DNA of 64,000 nucleotides, taken from assembly GCF_013167215.1 (NCBI RefSeq), contig NZ_JABJWY010000009.1, forward strand, positions 1 to 64,000, in the 5' to 3' direction. The notes below the pieces were generated by a model that had not been told where the DNA came from, did no database searches, and worked only from the letters and a program-made list of their open reading frames with translations. The position numbers were made by a program, and so were the translations under genes. This document shows positions 27,527 to 36,052 of the stretch, in pieces. Each line of letters opens with the position of its first letter. Within the stretch, counting starts at the first letter, position 1. This DNA is from Sphingobacterium prati (GTDB lineage Bacteria > Bacteroidota > Bacteroidia > Sphingobacteriales > Sphingobacteriaceae).

Positions 27527-28018
27527 TTACTTTTTATTGTTATTTTCGTTCACCAAACCAGTCACTTCCTTCAACGGTATAGCTCCATCCAAAATCATGA
27601 ACAAGTTTTGGCCATCACCATTGATTGTCAAAAGCAAATTATTGAGAATATCAGAATTTGCGGATATATTTTCAACCAGAAAACGGATATCCTCGCCATC
27701 ACTATTAAGGGTCATCAATTCCTCATACTTGAGATTGGAGACTGCACTCCGAATGACTGAAGTCAAATTTTTGTCCTCGCCATCCTCGACGATCAGCATC
27801 CGCAAGGACTTTACGTTTTTGAGTAAAGGCGTAATTTTCTGCATATCCTCATCATCAATTTTTAAGTTCCCCAACAGCTTGAACATAGGTGCTCCGATTT
27901 TAAGTGTCGTTACACCTTTCTTTCCTTGATATTGTTCAAAAAGCTTATCCAATTTAGAAATTTGTGCATTTGCCATACTTGCTACAAGTAGAAGGCAAAC
28001 TATTAAAAAACCTTTCAT
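27527..28018 (-). CDS. DUF4252 secreted protein
   Basis: 163 residues with a cleavable signal peptide (LIVCLLLVASMANAQ). The mature part has the DUF4252 layout: KLFEQYQGKKGVTTLKIG, LLKNVKSLRMLIVED, YEELMTLNSDGEDIRFLV and LFMILDGAIPLKEVTGL. It begins 6 bases after the anti-sigma gene and ends 5 bases before the lipoprotein gene. Function of the family is not established. Confidence 0.78.
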   Translation of the reverse strand: MKGFLIVCLLLVASMANAQISKLDKLFEQYQGKKGVTTLKIGAPMFKLLGNLKIDDEDMQKITPLLKNVKSLRMLIVEDGEDKNLTSVIRSAVSNLKYEELMTLNSDGEDIRFLVENISANSDILNNLLLTINGDGQNLFMILDGAIPLKEVTGLVNENNNKK

Positions 28019-28024
28019 ATTATT

Positions 28025-28714
28025 TTAGTTAATCGTTATTGACATTTGTTTTATATTCATTGCTTTATCTACACCATTTTCCAGATTATTTGCCAAAAGG
28101 CCCAGAGACTTCAGCGTCAATTCAACAGCTTCCTCTTCGTTCGCAACTGGTTTACCGTTTAAGACAACATAATCTTCCCGATAAGCCTGTCCTGTGGCTG
28201 ATTCCAAATTTTCAGTCACTACTTCCTTCTTCGCTGTCCAATCTTTGGCTTGTTTTTTAATTTTTGGACGTTTGAAAGTTTCTGCTGTTTGCATTGCCTT
28301 CCGACTTCCATCTGACAATATCCTATCATTAGGATTGGGATTCGCTGCTTCCGTATTTTGATGTTCGATAAACTTATTTTTCGCAGGTTTTAAATCTTTC
28401 ATGTTCTTTTCTACGAGCACCGGCTCCTCGATCGTTGACTCCTGGTTCAGGAATAGTGCGATTCCAATGGTCATTAAAAGAACCGCTGCTGCCGCATATT
28501 TCACCCAGCTATATTTCCACCGTACAATACGCTTTTTATCCGCATTGATCTGACTTTCGAAGTCATTAAAGGACCAGTCCATTTTAACATTCTTTTCTTG
28601 ATTCAATGTTTGAAAAAAAACATGATCCGAGTTTTTCAACTCGCCTTCTTCCTCTAACGACGACTGGCCATTAAAGTACTTGTCTTCTAATTCCCTTAAT
28701 TTTTTATCTTTCAT
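28025..28714 (-). CDS. Putative anti-sigma factor (single-pass membrane protein)
   Basis: 229 residues. A soluble N-terminus (~75 residues, charged, with FNDFESQINADKKR) precedes one membrane helix (YAAAAVLLMTIGIALFL, about 72-88) and a long polar outer part. The topology and the position directly after an ECF sigma gene are those of an anti-sigma factor, but I see no zinc-binding HxxxCxxC motif, so the call rests on context. The frame begins with a GTG 6 bases earlier; the ATG at 28714, preceded by AGGTGG, is chosen. Confidence 0.6.
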   Translation of the reverse strand: MKDKKLRELEDKYFNGQSSLEEEGELKNSDHVFFQTLNQEKNVKMDWSFNDFESQINADKKRIVRWKYSWVKYAAAAVLLMTIGIALFLNQESTIEEPVLVEKNMKDLKPAKNKFIEHQNTEAANPNPNDRILSDGSRKAMQTAETFKRPKIKKQAKDWTAKKEVVTENLESATGQAYREDYVVLNGKPVANEEEAVELTLKSLGLLANNLENGVDKAMNIKQMSITIN

Positions 28715-28755
28715 CACCACCTATCTTATTTTGTATAATTATGAAACTACAGGAT

Positions 28756-29271
28756 CTATTTTTTATCTGAATAAACTCGCGTTCTTTCATAATCGAATAA
28801 CTTTGTCAACTGCTCTTTTACCTTCTGTCTCGCACGCATTAAATTGACTCTAACTGCCGACTCACCCATATCCAATACTTCAACGATTTCATCAATATCA
28901 TAATCTTCCACATCGCGCAGATGCATAACCAGACGTTGTTTTTCGGGGAGGGAATTGATCATCTCCAGAATAATTTCTTTGGTATTTCCAACCGTATTCT
29001 CCGTCATCGAAACTACTTGATATTGATCAACGTAGTCTGCCCTCACTTTATCTCTTTTAATCCGGTTCAACGCTTCATTTTTTACACTTTGCATACAGAA
29101 AGCTTCGACATTTTTATACTGATGTAGCTGATCTTTCAATTTCCACAACCGCATCATGACATTCTGCACAGCATCCAAGGCCTCATCGTCATCAACCAAG
29201 ATCCGTTTCGCAAAGCGAAATAGCTTATCCTTATGGACGAAAACGGCATTTTTAAATTGTTCTTGGTTCAT
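28756..29271 (-). CDS. ECF-type RNA polymerase sigma factor
   Basis: 171 residues of the sigma-70 ECF group. Region 2 spans residues ~8-75 (LFRFAKRILVDDDEALDAVQ, MMRLWK), and region 4 ~108-160 (SLPEKQRLVMHLRDVEDYDI, then the helix-turn-helix IVEVLDMGESAVRVNLMRAR). It begins a four-gene run with the putative anti-sigma factor and two DUF4252 genes, a set that recurs in Bacteroidota genomes as far as I know. Autoregulation is likely but not visible. Confidence 0.88.
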   Translation of the reverse strand: MNQEQFKNAVFVHKDKLFRFAKRILVDDDEALDAVQNVMMRLWKLKDQLHQYKNVEAFCMQSVKNEALNRIKRDKVRADYVDQYQVVSMTENTVGNTKEIILEMINSLPEKQRLVMHLRDVEDYDIDEIVEVLDMGESAVRVNLMRARQKVKEQLTKLFDYERTRVYSDKK

Positions 29272-29572
29272 TTTTAGTATTTAGTAGTAACTAGCCCGCA
29301 TCTCTTCCATAGCTTCGTCACATAATCAAGACATTTCAACTTGATGATTCATTACATCTAATATGAATATTTTTTTAAATATTCATTTATTCAAATAACA
29401 GGTTATTAAACACATTATTCTTTCGTGTTGAGAAAGCATATAAACAGGATTATTCTTGTTTATATACCGCTTGCTCACCAACTGGTTAGTTGTTTTAGCA
29501 TTATTACAAACAAAATGGCTGAACTGTTGTTATACTAAGATACTGAACGGCAAAATTTAAATAAAGAAAATT
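29272..29572. other. Divergent intergenic region with a hairpin
   Basis: About 300 bases between the sigma-factor operon and a divergent lipoprotein gene. It contains a 10-bp inverted repeat, ATGAATATTT (29363-29372) with AAATATTCAT (29377-29386), loop TTTT. It probably holds the promoters of both units; none matches the consensus well. No gene seen. Confidence 0.45.
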
Positions 29573-30412
29573 ATGAAGTACTACAGAATTACAGGCATTA
29601 CTGCTGCAATAGCATTTTTGATAGGGGTTGTTGTGGGGTGTAATAATTCGTCCAATAAAGGTGCTGACCATACTGATTCCATGGGTGACACCGATACGAC
29701 TACTGCACAAAAAATGGATTCTATTTCTGTCAGACCAATTGCAGATTCAAAACAATTTCCCGGAGCAAACCTTGAGATTGCGTCCATAACTGCAGAAAAA
29801 GTAGGTGTAGACTCTGCAAAAGTCACCGTGAAATATGATGTAAAGAACTTCAAGCTGACGGAAATGACAGAAGATGCGCATGCTGCTCACATGGCCAACT
29901 CGCATGATGGACAACATATCCACTTTATTTTGGATAATAAGCCCTATACAGCATTATATAAACCTGAACACTCCGTTACTTTGGCTTTAAATTCGGAGCA
30001 CTATTTACTTTCATTTTTGTCGCGGTCTTACCACGAATCCATTAAAACAAGTGAAGCCTCAAAATTGATTAAATTCAAGATAGATGCCACAGGAAAATTA
30101 ACACAGGAGCCAACCCCAAAAGAACCATCTCTATTTTACTCCCGTCCTAAAGGCGAATACAAAGGCGATGAAACAAAAAATTTACTCCTAGATTTCTATC
30201 TAGTCAATACCAGTATTGCTCCAGACGGAAATAAAATTACCGCAGATATCAATGGACAGACATTTACATTGGATAAATGGGGTCCATACGAAATAAAAGG
30301 TTTGCCAATGGGAAATAATAAGATCAAACTAACGTTGGTCGATAAAGAAGGCAATGCCATTACAGGAGATAACATATCTATAGAACGAGATATCAAACTC
30401 GCTGAGAAATAA
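29573..30412 (+). CDS. Lipoprotein with histidine-rich segment
   Basis: 279 residues. Lipoprotein signal (ITAAIAFLIGVVVGC, lipid cysteine near residue 23), then a Ser/Asp/Thr-rich linker. A histidine-rich stretch (DAHAAHMANSHDGQHIHF, about 104-121) precedes a beta-rich region that includes GQTFTLDKWGPYEIKG. The His cluster suggests metal contact, as in some heme or copper-related envelope proteins, but this is inference. Own terminator at 30435. No close functional neighbour. Confidence 0.7.
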   Translation: MKYYRITGITAAIAFLIGVVVGCNNSSNKGADHTDSMGDTDTTTAQKMDSISVRPIADSKQFPGANLEIASITAEKVGVDSAKVTVKYDVKNFKLTEMTEDAHAAHMANSHDGQHIHFILDNKPYTALYKPEHSVTLALNSEHYLLSFLSRSYHESIKTSEASKLIKFKIDATGKLTQEPTPKEPSLFYSRPKGEYKGDETKNLLLDFYLVNTSIAPDGNKITADINGQTFTLDKWGPYEIKGLPMGNNKIKLTLVDKEGNAITGDNISIERDIKLAEK

Positions 30413-30434
30413 ATAGAGGTCATAACATAACAAA

Positions 30435-30462
30435 AAAGAGTCGCACTAAAATGCGACTCTTT
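30435..30462. terminator. Bidirectional intrinsic terminator
   Basis: AAAGAGTCGCA (30435-30445) pairs with TGCGACTCTTT (30452-30462), loop CTAAAA, followed by CGTTTTT. It serves the lipoprotein gene and possibly the convergent DUF3472 gene. Confidence 0.88.
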
Positions 30463-30507
30463 CGTTTTTCATGCTACATATCCGGGCTTCAGGGACATAT
30501 TTAGCCA

Positions 30508-31803
30508 TTAAGGCAATTTATCAAAATCAATTTTTGGGGCTCTGTTTTTATTAATAAACTCAAACTTACTTCCCGGCTTAACAATTTCATTGAAGAAACC
30601 GCCATTTCTAAGAAAATATCCATTTTTAGTTGTACCACCGATGGCATCAATACGCTGATTGGCGCGATAAGTATTATCAACACTGAACGAAGCGGACTGC
30701 ACAGCCTTCCATTGTCCATCATATACCCACTGATTGCCAAATTCCACCTGTCTACCCAAATAGCCTTGCTGTGGCATAAAATTCTCCAAGAAACTGTGGA
30801 AGCGTTTCAGGTAAGTATTCGTTTGCGGCCGCTTGAAGCTTGCGATTACATTCCAGGCATTTTCCTCCGGCACAAAAAACCAGGCTGTATAGTCTGTATT
30901 TCCTTTTCCATCCGGCACGCCTTTCAAAAGAAACTTGTACGTTACACCAGCTTTCCAAAAATATTTACGATAACTCTGTCCTCCAGACCCTTCATTGCCG
31001 AATTCACCAGTCTGCACATCTTTCCCTTTTTTCAGCAAATGGATTTTTTGCTCGTCCGGAATGCTTTTCGGATCATCTGTATGAAAGGGGCTCCAAACGG
31101 AAAATAAGATCCGCCGCTCCGTTTCTGAATTTACCTGTATACCAAAATAGCCTTCTCCAAAACCGTTCGCCATAAAATAAGACCCAACTTTATCTTCACC
31201 TTTTGGGACAGTCACCTCATTATAGTAGTAACTGACATTGCCCTCGGTAGGTACTGTAAAATTTAGATGGCAGGAAGGGCCCCTTCTAGACCAATAGTAG
31301 TATTCAGAATTATTGGAGTAAATAAGTCCATCCGATGCAGCATCACCACTGACAAGCAAATCCGTAACATTGGCAAAATTACTGCCCGATTTACTGATTC
31401 CTTTTAAGTTGACCTGTACATAACCTGGAGTCTTTACATCAATTAATAAGGGAGCTGTTTCCGATATTTCAGCACCTTCGACATCCACAATAGCCTTTTT
31501 TCCCCATGCAGAGATTTCTATTTTAGATTTACCGTTGCCTTCACTTTTAGCTTTTAGTTTCAACAGCAATTTCCCAGCCTTTTGCGCTCTAAAATAAACC
31601 GATGCTACTTCTTTGTCGCTGGACCATTTGACCAGACCATTGTGACCAGAAATCTCCGCAGCGCCTGCCTGTCCCGCTGTAATAAAAGCATTGCCTGCAA
31701 GTGGGACTGCATAGGTCTGCCCAGCTGTCTGCGCGATACTCCCTATTGACAGACAGGATAAGGCCCCCATTGAGAGGTACTGGATAAAGTTTTTTCTTTT
31801 CAT
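30508..31803 (-). CDS. Secreted DUF5077/DUF3472 protein
   Basis: 431 residues with a signal peptide (SMGALSCLSIGSIAQ). Residues ~30-145 are a beta-rich region of the DUF5077 kind (LAGNAFITAGQAG, YFRAQKAGKLLLKLKAK). The rest matches DUF3472: SCHLNFTVP, GYFGIQVNSETERRILFSVWSPF (in part), GGQSYRKYFWKAGVTYKF and HSFLENFMPQQGYLGRQVEFGNQ (in part). These secreted proteins are found in Bacteroidota near glycan genes, and a carbohydrate-binding role has been suggested; none is shown. Single gene. Confidence 0.82.
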   Translation of the reverse strand: MKRKNFIQYLSMGALSCLSIGSIAQTAGQTYAVPLAGNAFITAGQAGAAEISGHNGLVKWSSDKEVASVYFRAQKAGKLLLKLKAKSEGNGKSKIEISAWGKKAIVDVEGAEISETAPLLIDVKTPGYVQVNLKGISKSGSNFANVTDLLVSGDAASDGLIYSNNSEYYYWSRRGPSCHLNFTVPTEGNVSYYYNEVTVPKGEDKVGSYFMANGFGEGYFGIQVNSETERRILFSVWSPFHTDDPKSIPDEQKIHLLKKGKDVQTGEFGNEGSGGQSYRKYFWKAGVTYKFLLKGVPDGKGNTDYTAWFFVPEENAWNVIASFKRPQTNTYLKRFHSFLENFMPQQGYLGRQVEFGNQWVYDGQWKAVQSASFSVDNTYRANQRIDAIGGTTKNGYFLRNGGFFNEIVKPGSKFEFINKNRAPKIDFDKLP

Positions 31804-31814
31804 TTGGGTATAAT

Positions 31815-32035
31815 TTAATGGGTTGTGCCCAATTCTTCTTCTATAATCACTTTTCTGGCCCTGGCTCTAAGCTGCAACACTGATTGATAACCAGGCAGGG
31901 AAACTTGATTATTTTCATGAAGATATAACTTAGATTGTCAGGAAAAGAAACCAAATTTATATCAATCGATTGTGTAAAAAAATAGCCACGACTTCCTCTA
32001 TTATGAAAGCCAATTCGGTAGCCATTTTCTAATAG
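31815..32035 (-). pseudogene. Possible decayed gene, family unknown
   Basis: On the minus strand from ~32035, a frame reads LLENGYRIGFHNRGSRGYFF and on to FPDNLS. A second frame then continues as KLYLHENNQVSLPGYQSVLQ and LRARARKVIIEEELGTTH to a stop at 31815-31817. Both lack a start codon and one frameshift joins them. The stop lies 12 bases before the DUF3472 start. It may be a gene remnant or chance open frames. Confidence 0.3.
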
Positions 32036-32241
32036 TTATTCAGAGAATACTTACCATGTTCAAATTTTCAGTTTCTTATCTTCGTTTTACAAGCCAAATT
32101 GAGACTCGGTATAATCTCTTCATTTGAGCAGACCCGCAAAGTTAGTGAATGATGGGGAAAGTAGATTTACTTGAACCATTCTCAGCCTATTCTATTTATA
32201 GTAATAGTTACGTTGATCTATGTACCGACAATTCCTTTCAC

Positions 32242-32274
32242 AAAAAAAGTGAAGAACTTCAATTCTCCACTTTT
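32242..32274 (-). terminator. Intrinsic terminator of the arginine gene cluster
   Basis: On the minus strand, 32274-32263 pairs with 32256-32245 (12 positions, one mismatch; AAAAGTGGAGAA) with a 6-base loop, followed by a run of seven T (32248-32242). It is 80 bases after the argC stop. Confidence 0.8.
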
Positions 32275-32353
32275 CCACACAGCGTTAATAACTGTATTAT
32301 TAAGGCTTTATCCTTCTAGCTTATTCTCACACTGTTAAACAGATCATAAACAA

Positions 32354-33367
32354 CTAAAAACCAATACTTTTCAGATTCAACCCTGCACGTTCGTCCAAAC
32401 CGAACATCAAGTTCATATTTTGTACGGCTTGTCCCGAGGCTCCTTTCAACAGGTTATCGGTAACATTTAAGACCAGTAGCTTATTGCCGTGTTTTTCCAA
32501 GTGGATGATACTTTTATTGGTATTGACCACTTGTTTGAGATCTATATTTTTTCGGCTCACATGTGTGAATGGATGTGCTGCATAATAGTCTTCATATAAC
32601 GCATATGCTTCCTCTTCTGTCAAATCAGATTCTACATAAATTGCAGAGAATATTCCCCGTGCAAAATCTCCGCGTTGTGGAACAAAATTTATTTTCTCCG
32701 CAGCTCGTTGCAACAGTAACCCCTGAGAAGCAGGCAAAAAGCCTTTTTGCAGCTGATCCAGCGATTCTGAAATCTCCTGCAAATGTTGATGCTCAAAAGA
32801 TTTATAAGCTGAAAGATTGTTGTTACGCCAAGAGAAGTGTGTAGTCGCCCCCGGTTTCTGCCCTGCTCCGGTTGATCCGGTCGTTGCATTGACATGGATC
32901 TGATCCGGCAATAGACCTTCACTTGCAAGTGGCAATAAAGCCAATTGTATATTTGTCGCAAAGCAGCCTGGATTAGCAATATATTGTGCCGTCTTGATCG
33001 CTTCTTTGTTTAACTCCGGAAGTCCATATACAAATTGCTGTCCTTGATAAGCGGTATTTGCGCGAAGACGATAATCTTGCGAAAGATCAATAATCTTTAC
33101 AGATGCCGCAACAGGGTTGGCATCCAAAAATTTGCGTGCATCGCCATGCCCAACGCATAAAAACAATACATCAATATCCGAATGAAAATCAGAAGAGAAG
33201 GTCAGCTCAGTATCTCCGAATAAATCATTGTGTACTTCATATAATTTGTTTCCAGCGTTGGAAGCACTATTAGCGAATATGATCTCCACCTCAGGATGGT
33301 AGATCAAAACGCGCAATAATTCGCCACCTGTATATCCTGCTGAACCAACTATGCCTACTCTTATCAT
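32354..33367 (-). CDS. argC: N-acetyl-gamma-glutamyl-phosphate reductase
   Basis: 337 residues; NADPH-dependent reduction of N-acetylglutamyl phosphate to the semialdehyde in ornithine/arginine synthesis. NAD(P) site GSAGYTGGELLRVLIYHPEV at the N-terminus and the catalytic cysteine in IANPGCFATNIQLALLPL. In some Bacteroidota the branch runs on succinylated intermediates, so the acyl group is not certain. It follows argG at 93 bases. Confidence 0.93.
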   Translation of the reverse strand: MIRVGIVGSAGYTGGELLRVLIYHPEVEIIFANSASNAGNKLYEVHNDLFGDTELTFSSDFHSDIDVLFLCVGHGDARKFLDANPVAASVKIIDLSQDYRLRANTAYQGQQFVYGLPELNKEAIKTAQYIANPGCFATNIQLALLPLASEGLLPDQIHVNATTGSTGAGQKPGATTHFSWRNNNLSAYKSFEHQHLQEISESLDQLQKGFLPASQGLLLQRAAEKINFVPQRGDFARGIFSAIYVESDLTEEEAYALYEDYYAAHPFTHVSRKNIDLKQVVNTNKSIIHLEKHGNKLLVLNVTDNLLKGASGQAVQNMNLMFGLDERAGLNLKSIGF

Positions 33368-33460
33368 TTTTTTTAATTTTATTGTTTGGTGTGAGATTTA
33401 CCCCCCTATCCCGACCTCAAATTAGATTATGCGAAGACAGGACCGACTCCAAAACACGGT

Positions 33461-34645
33461 TTATTTTTGATTTACTTTATGCCAGATAATGGTTTGGTTT
33501 CCAAAAATTTTGGAGAAGCCTTTTACATCCTCACCGGTATAACCTTTGTTCATCTCACCATAGCTACCAAATTTATTGGACATTAAATCGTGATTCGATT
33601 CTATTCCAATGACCACAAAACGGTAAGGATGCAATTCAACGATCACACGCCCGCTGACGGTCTCTTGGGATGATTGCAAAAACGCCTCGATATCACGCAT
33701 GACAGGATCATGCATCTGTCCCTCGTGCATATAGTTTCCGTAGAAAGCAGCAATCTGATCTTTCCAGGACAATTGCCATTTGGTCAAGGTATGTTTTTCC
33801 AAGGTGTGGTGTGCTTTAATCAAAATTACTGAAGCTGCGGCTTCAAAACCCACACGGCCTTTGATACCGATAATTGTATCACCTACGTGGATATCCCGAC
33901 CGATACCATAAGGTTGCGCAATAGCCTGCAATTCCTGAATCACTTTAACAGACGACATGTTCTCTCCATTCAATGCAATGGGCTCCCCTTTTTCAAAATC
34001 TATAGTGATTTGTTGAGGCTCGGAGGAGGTCACCGGAGTCGGCCATGCCGATTCAGGTAGGTATTGATTGGATGTCAATGTTTCGGCTCCACCGACAGAA
34101 GTACCCCAAAGACCTTTATTGATTGAATATTTAGCTTTTTCTGCCGAATATTCAACACCATGTTTATTTAAGTATTCGATCTCAGCCTCACGGGATAACT
34201 GTAGATCACGGATAGGTGTGATGATTTCAACACCCGGAATCAGGGTTTGGAAAATCATGTCAAAACGCACTTGGTCGTTTCCGGCACCTGTGGATCCATG
34301 TGCTACACATTCAGCACCGATTTTCTTTGCATAGTTTGCAATGGCGGTAGCCTGGCATACGCGTTCGGCAGATACCGACAATGGATAAGTTGCATTTTTC
34401 AGTACATTACCGAAGATCAAGTATTTAATAGTTTCGCGGTAATAGTCTTCTGTTTCGTCAATCGCTGTATGTGATTTTACGCCTAATGCATACGCACGTG
34501 CTTCAATATTCTTCAATTCTTCATCCGAGAAACCACCTGTATTTACGACTACGGAATGAACCTCCAAACCTAAATCTTGCGTAAGATAAATACAACAAAA
34601 CGAAGTATCTAATCCTCCGCTGAATGCTAAAACTACTTTTTTCAT
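33461..34645 (-). CDS. argG: Argininosuccinate synthase
   Basis: 394 residues; joins citrulline and aspartate with ATP. The P-loop-like start VVLAFSGGLDTSFCCIYL, the substrate region AHGSTGAGNDQVRFD and the SINKGLWGTSVGGAETL segment identify it. It sits between the GNAT gene (190 bases upstream) and argC and is expected to share the leader-controlled message. The 190-base gap holds no convincing gene. Confidence 0.95.
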   Translation of the reverse strand: MKKVVLAFSGGLDTSFCCIYLTQDLGLEVHSVVVNTGGFSDEELKNIEARAYALGVKSHTAIDETEDYYRETIKYLIFGNVLKNATYPLSVSAERVCQATAIANYAKKIGAECVAHGSTGAGNDQVRFDMIFQTLIPGVEIITPIRDLQLSREAEIEYLNKHGVEYSAEKAKYSINKGLWGTSVGGAETLTSNQYLPESAWPTPVTSSEPQQITIDFEKGEPIALNGENMSSVKVIQELQAIAQPYGIGRDIHVGDTIIGIKGRVGFEAAASVILIKAHHTLEKHTLTKWQLSWKDQIAAFYGNYMHEGQMHDPVMRDIEAFLQSSQETVSGRVIVELHPYRFVVIGIESNHDLMSNKFGSYGEMNKGYTGEDVKGFSKIFGNQTIIWHKVNQK

Positions 34646-34835
34646 TGAGATAAATTGTTTTTTATTGTGTGAAACTATGGCAAACCGATCCAGCTTTATC
34701 CAAGCCCTGAGTGTTAAGTTAGTTTCATCGTCTGTTCATTTATTTATTATTTTCAATGGCTCCGCTGCCAGCTGGCATACCAGGAATGCTATAGAGATAA
34801 AATGCACAACACATGGTTTCTCCAGTTTAAAGTTA

Positions 34836-35552
34836 TTAAAATCCTTTTGCAACTTTATTATGTTTTGGAAAATTGACGGCAACGAATTTATTGGCCGATT
34901 TCCAGAACTTCGCTTGTATTCGTTTTAATAAAGACTGTTTTTGCGTGATTCTTTCCAAACGCTCCTTTGCTTCATGCTTACGTTGGATTTTTTCTCTCAG
35001 CTCGCGTTCTTTTTCTTCGGGATCCCAGAGCATAGCTGTACACATACAGTTCTTACGGTCTTTGCTCATTAAGATTTCGTAGTTCACACAGCTCTGACAT
35101 CCTTTCCAGAATTCATCGTCGTTGGTCAGTTCCGAATAAGGTACCGGTTCGTACCCAAGTTCCGAATTAATTTTCATGACAGCAAAACCGGTGGTCAAGC
35201 CAAATATCTTTGCCTTGGGATATTTCTCACGGGACAAATCAAACACCCTTTTCTTAATGGCTTTTGCTAGGCCCACGTTTCGAAATTCGGGATTGACAAT
35301 AAGTCCTGAATTCGCCACATAGTCGCCATGCCCCCAAGTTTCAATATAACAAAACCCAGCCCATCGACCATCTCTGTGCAAAGCGATCACCGCTTTACCT
35401 TCATTCATTTTGTTGGCAACATACTCTGGTTTACGACGCGCAATACCAGTACCACGAGCCTTTGCTGACTCGAACATTTCGTTGCAGATCACCTCGGCAT
35501 AATGCGCATGCTCAGGTTTAGCCGGAATAATTAAAAAATCTGATATAGTCAT
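34836..35552 (-). CDS. GNAT-family acetyltransferase with cysteine cluster, likely N-acetylglutamate synthase-like
   Basis: 238 residues. The GNAT core spans ~6-155: VIALHRDGRWAGFCYIETWG, NSGLIVNPEFRNVGLAKAIKKRVF (acetyl-CoA loop NVGLAKA in place of Q/RxxGxG/A) and IFGLTTGFAVMKINSELGYEPV (both in part). After the core come CQSC, 13 residues, CMC, a possible metal site, then a Lys/Arg/Glu-rich helical tail (~180-215). First gene of the argG-argC run, so it probably acylates glutamate in place of ArgA; the activity is inferred from position. Confidence 0.72.
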   Translation of the reverse strand: MTISDFLIIPAKPEHAHYAEVICNEMFESAKARGTGIARRKPEYVANKMNEGKAVIALHRDGRWAGFCYIETWGHGDYVANSGLIVNPEFRNVGLAKAIKKRVFDLSREKYPKAKIFGLTTGFAVMKINSELGYEPVPYSELTNDDEFWKGCQSCVNYEILMSKDRKNCMCTAMLWDPEEKERELREKIQRKHEAKERLERITQKQSLLKRIQAKFWKSANKFVAVNFPKHNKVAKGF

Positions 35553-35572
35553 TGACTTACGACCCTAATAAT

Positions 35573-35597
35573 AAAACAACAACTACCGTCGTGTTTT
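35573..35597 (-). terminator. Attenuator-like hairpin before the GNAT gene
   Basis: On the minus strand, AAAACA-CGAC (35597-35588) pairs with GTTG-T-TGTTTT (35583-35573): 10 pairs with one bulge, loop GGTA, then ATTATTA. It ends 20 bases before the GNAT start codon, the position expected of a leader terminator. The 5' arm could alternatively pair with GTGGTTTT at 35634-35627. Confidence 0.5.
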
Positions 35598-35666
35598 GTT
35601 ACTGAATAAATTAAAATAATGGATTCAAAACCACCGGACAATCATGGTCTTGTTTGAAAAGATTCA

Positions 35667-35691
35667 CTACCTCAAATCAAGCCCGAGGTAG
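35667..35691 (-). promoter_or_regulatory. Leader hairpin overlapping the end of the leader peptide
   Basis: CTACCTC (35691-35685) pairs with GAGGTAG (35673-35667) on the minus strand, 7 pairs. Its 5' arm overlaps the last codons of an arginine-rich leader frame, so a stalled ribosome would affect folding. Confidence 0.45.
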
Positions 35692-35757
35692 TATGGGTCG
35701 TCGGAAGCGTAAAACAGGTATTTCTACGAAAATGAACGCACAGAATACTTTTCTCAT
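35677..35757 (-). CDS. Candidate arginine leader peptide
   Basis: From ATG 35757 (preceded by GAGAAG) the frame encodes 26 residues, with five arginines, four within the last ten residues (LRFRRPILPRA), and stops at 35677-35679. The same frame is open from an earlier ATG at 35811, giving 44 residues (start MKQRKKNDYS). It is followed by two hairpins and then by the GNAT-argG-argC genes. Arginine codons used are CGC, CGA, CGA, CGG and AGA. The layout is that of an attenuation leader; translation has not been shown. Confidence 0.5.
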   Translation of the reverse strand: MRKVFCAFIFVEIPVLRFRRPILPRA

Positions 35758-35842
35758 AAACTTCTCAAAAGTTTGAGTATAAGAATAGTCGTTCTTTTTG
35801 CGCTGTTTCATTTTATTTCTCTGTCAATTGTTTCTGACGTTG

Positions 35843-35850
35843 CAAATGTA
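35843..35850 (-). promoter_or_regulatory. -7 element of the arginine leader transcript
   Basis: TACATTTG on the minus strand, an exact TAnnTTTG match 32 bases before the 35811 ATG; no clear TTTG box is found at the expected distance, so the promoter call is tentative. It would give a leader of about 285 bases. Confidence 0.4.
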
Positions 35851-36052
35851 TAAAAATATTTTTTTCTTTTCTATAATATTATCATTGATTTTTTGCAAAA
35901 GTCAAAAAATTACAATCAGGCCTCAAACTCCGCTTGTAACCTTCATTTTCAGGCATTTACTTCTCACCAAGGCAATCATGTCCACACACTATCTCCGATA
36001 TTAATTTGACAATAAAACTGATAAAGGTTTAAAGCTTTGTCAATTTAAAATT

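Noticed and set aside
30712..31175. Two plus-strand frames opposite the DUF3472 gene
   Set aside because: Low-complexity shadow translations; the minus-strand gene has a signal peptide and domain matches.
34740..34814. 24-codon minus-strand frame between the GNAT gene and argG (MCCAFYLYSIPGM...)
   Set aside because: No ribosome-binding site or homologue recognised; includes a 10-bp palindrome (GCCAGCTGGC) but no attenuator layout.
35798..36004. 68-codon plus-strand frame upstream of the arginine genes
   Set aside because: Hydrophobic, no start signal, overlaps the leader promoter on the other strand.
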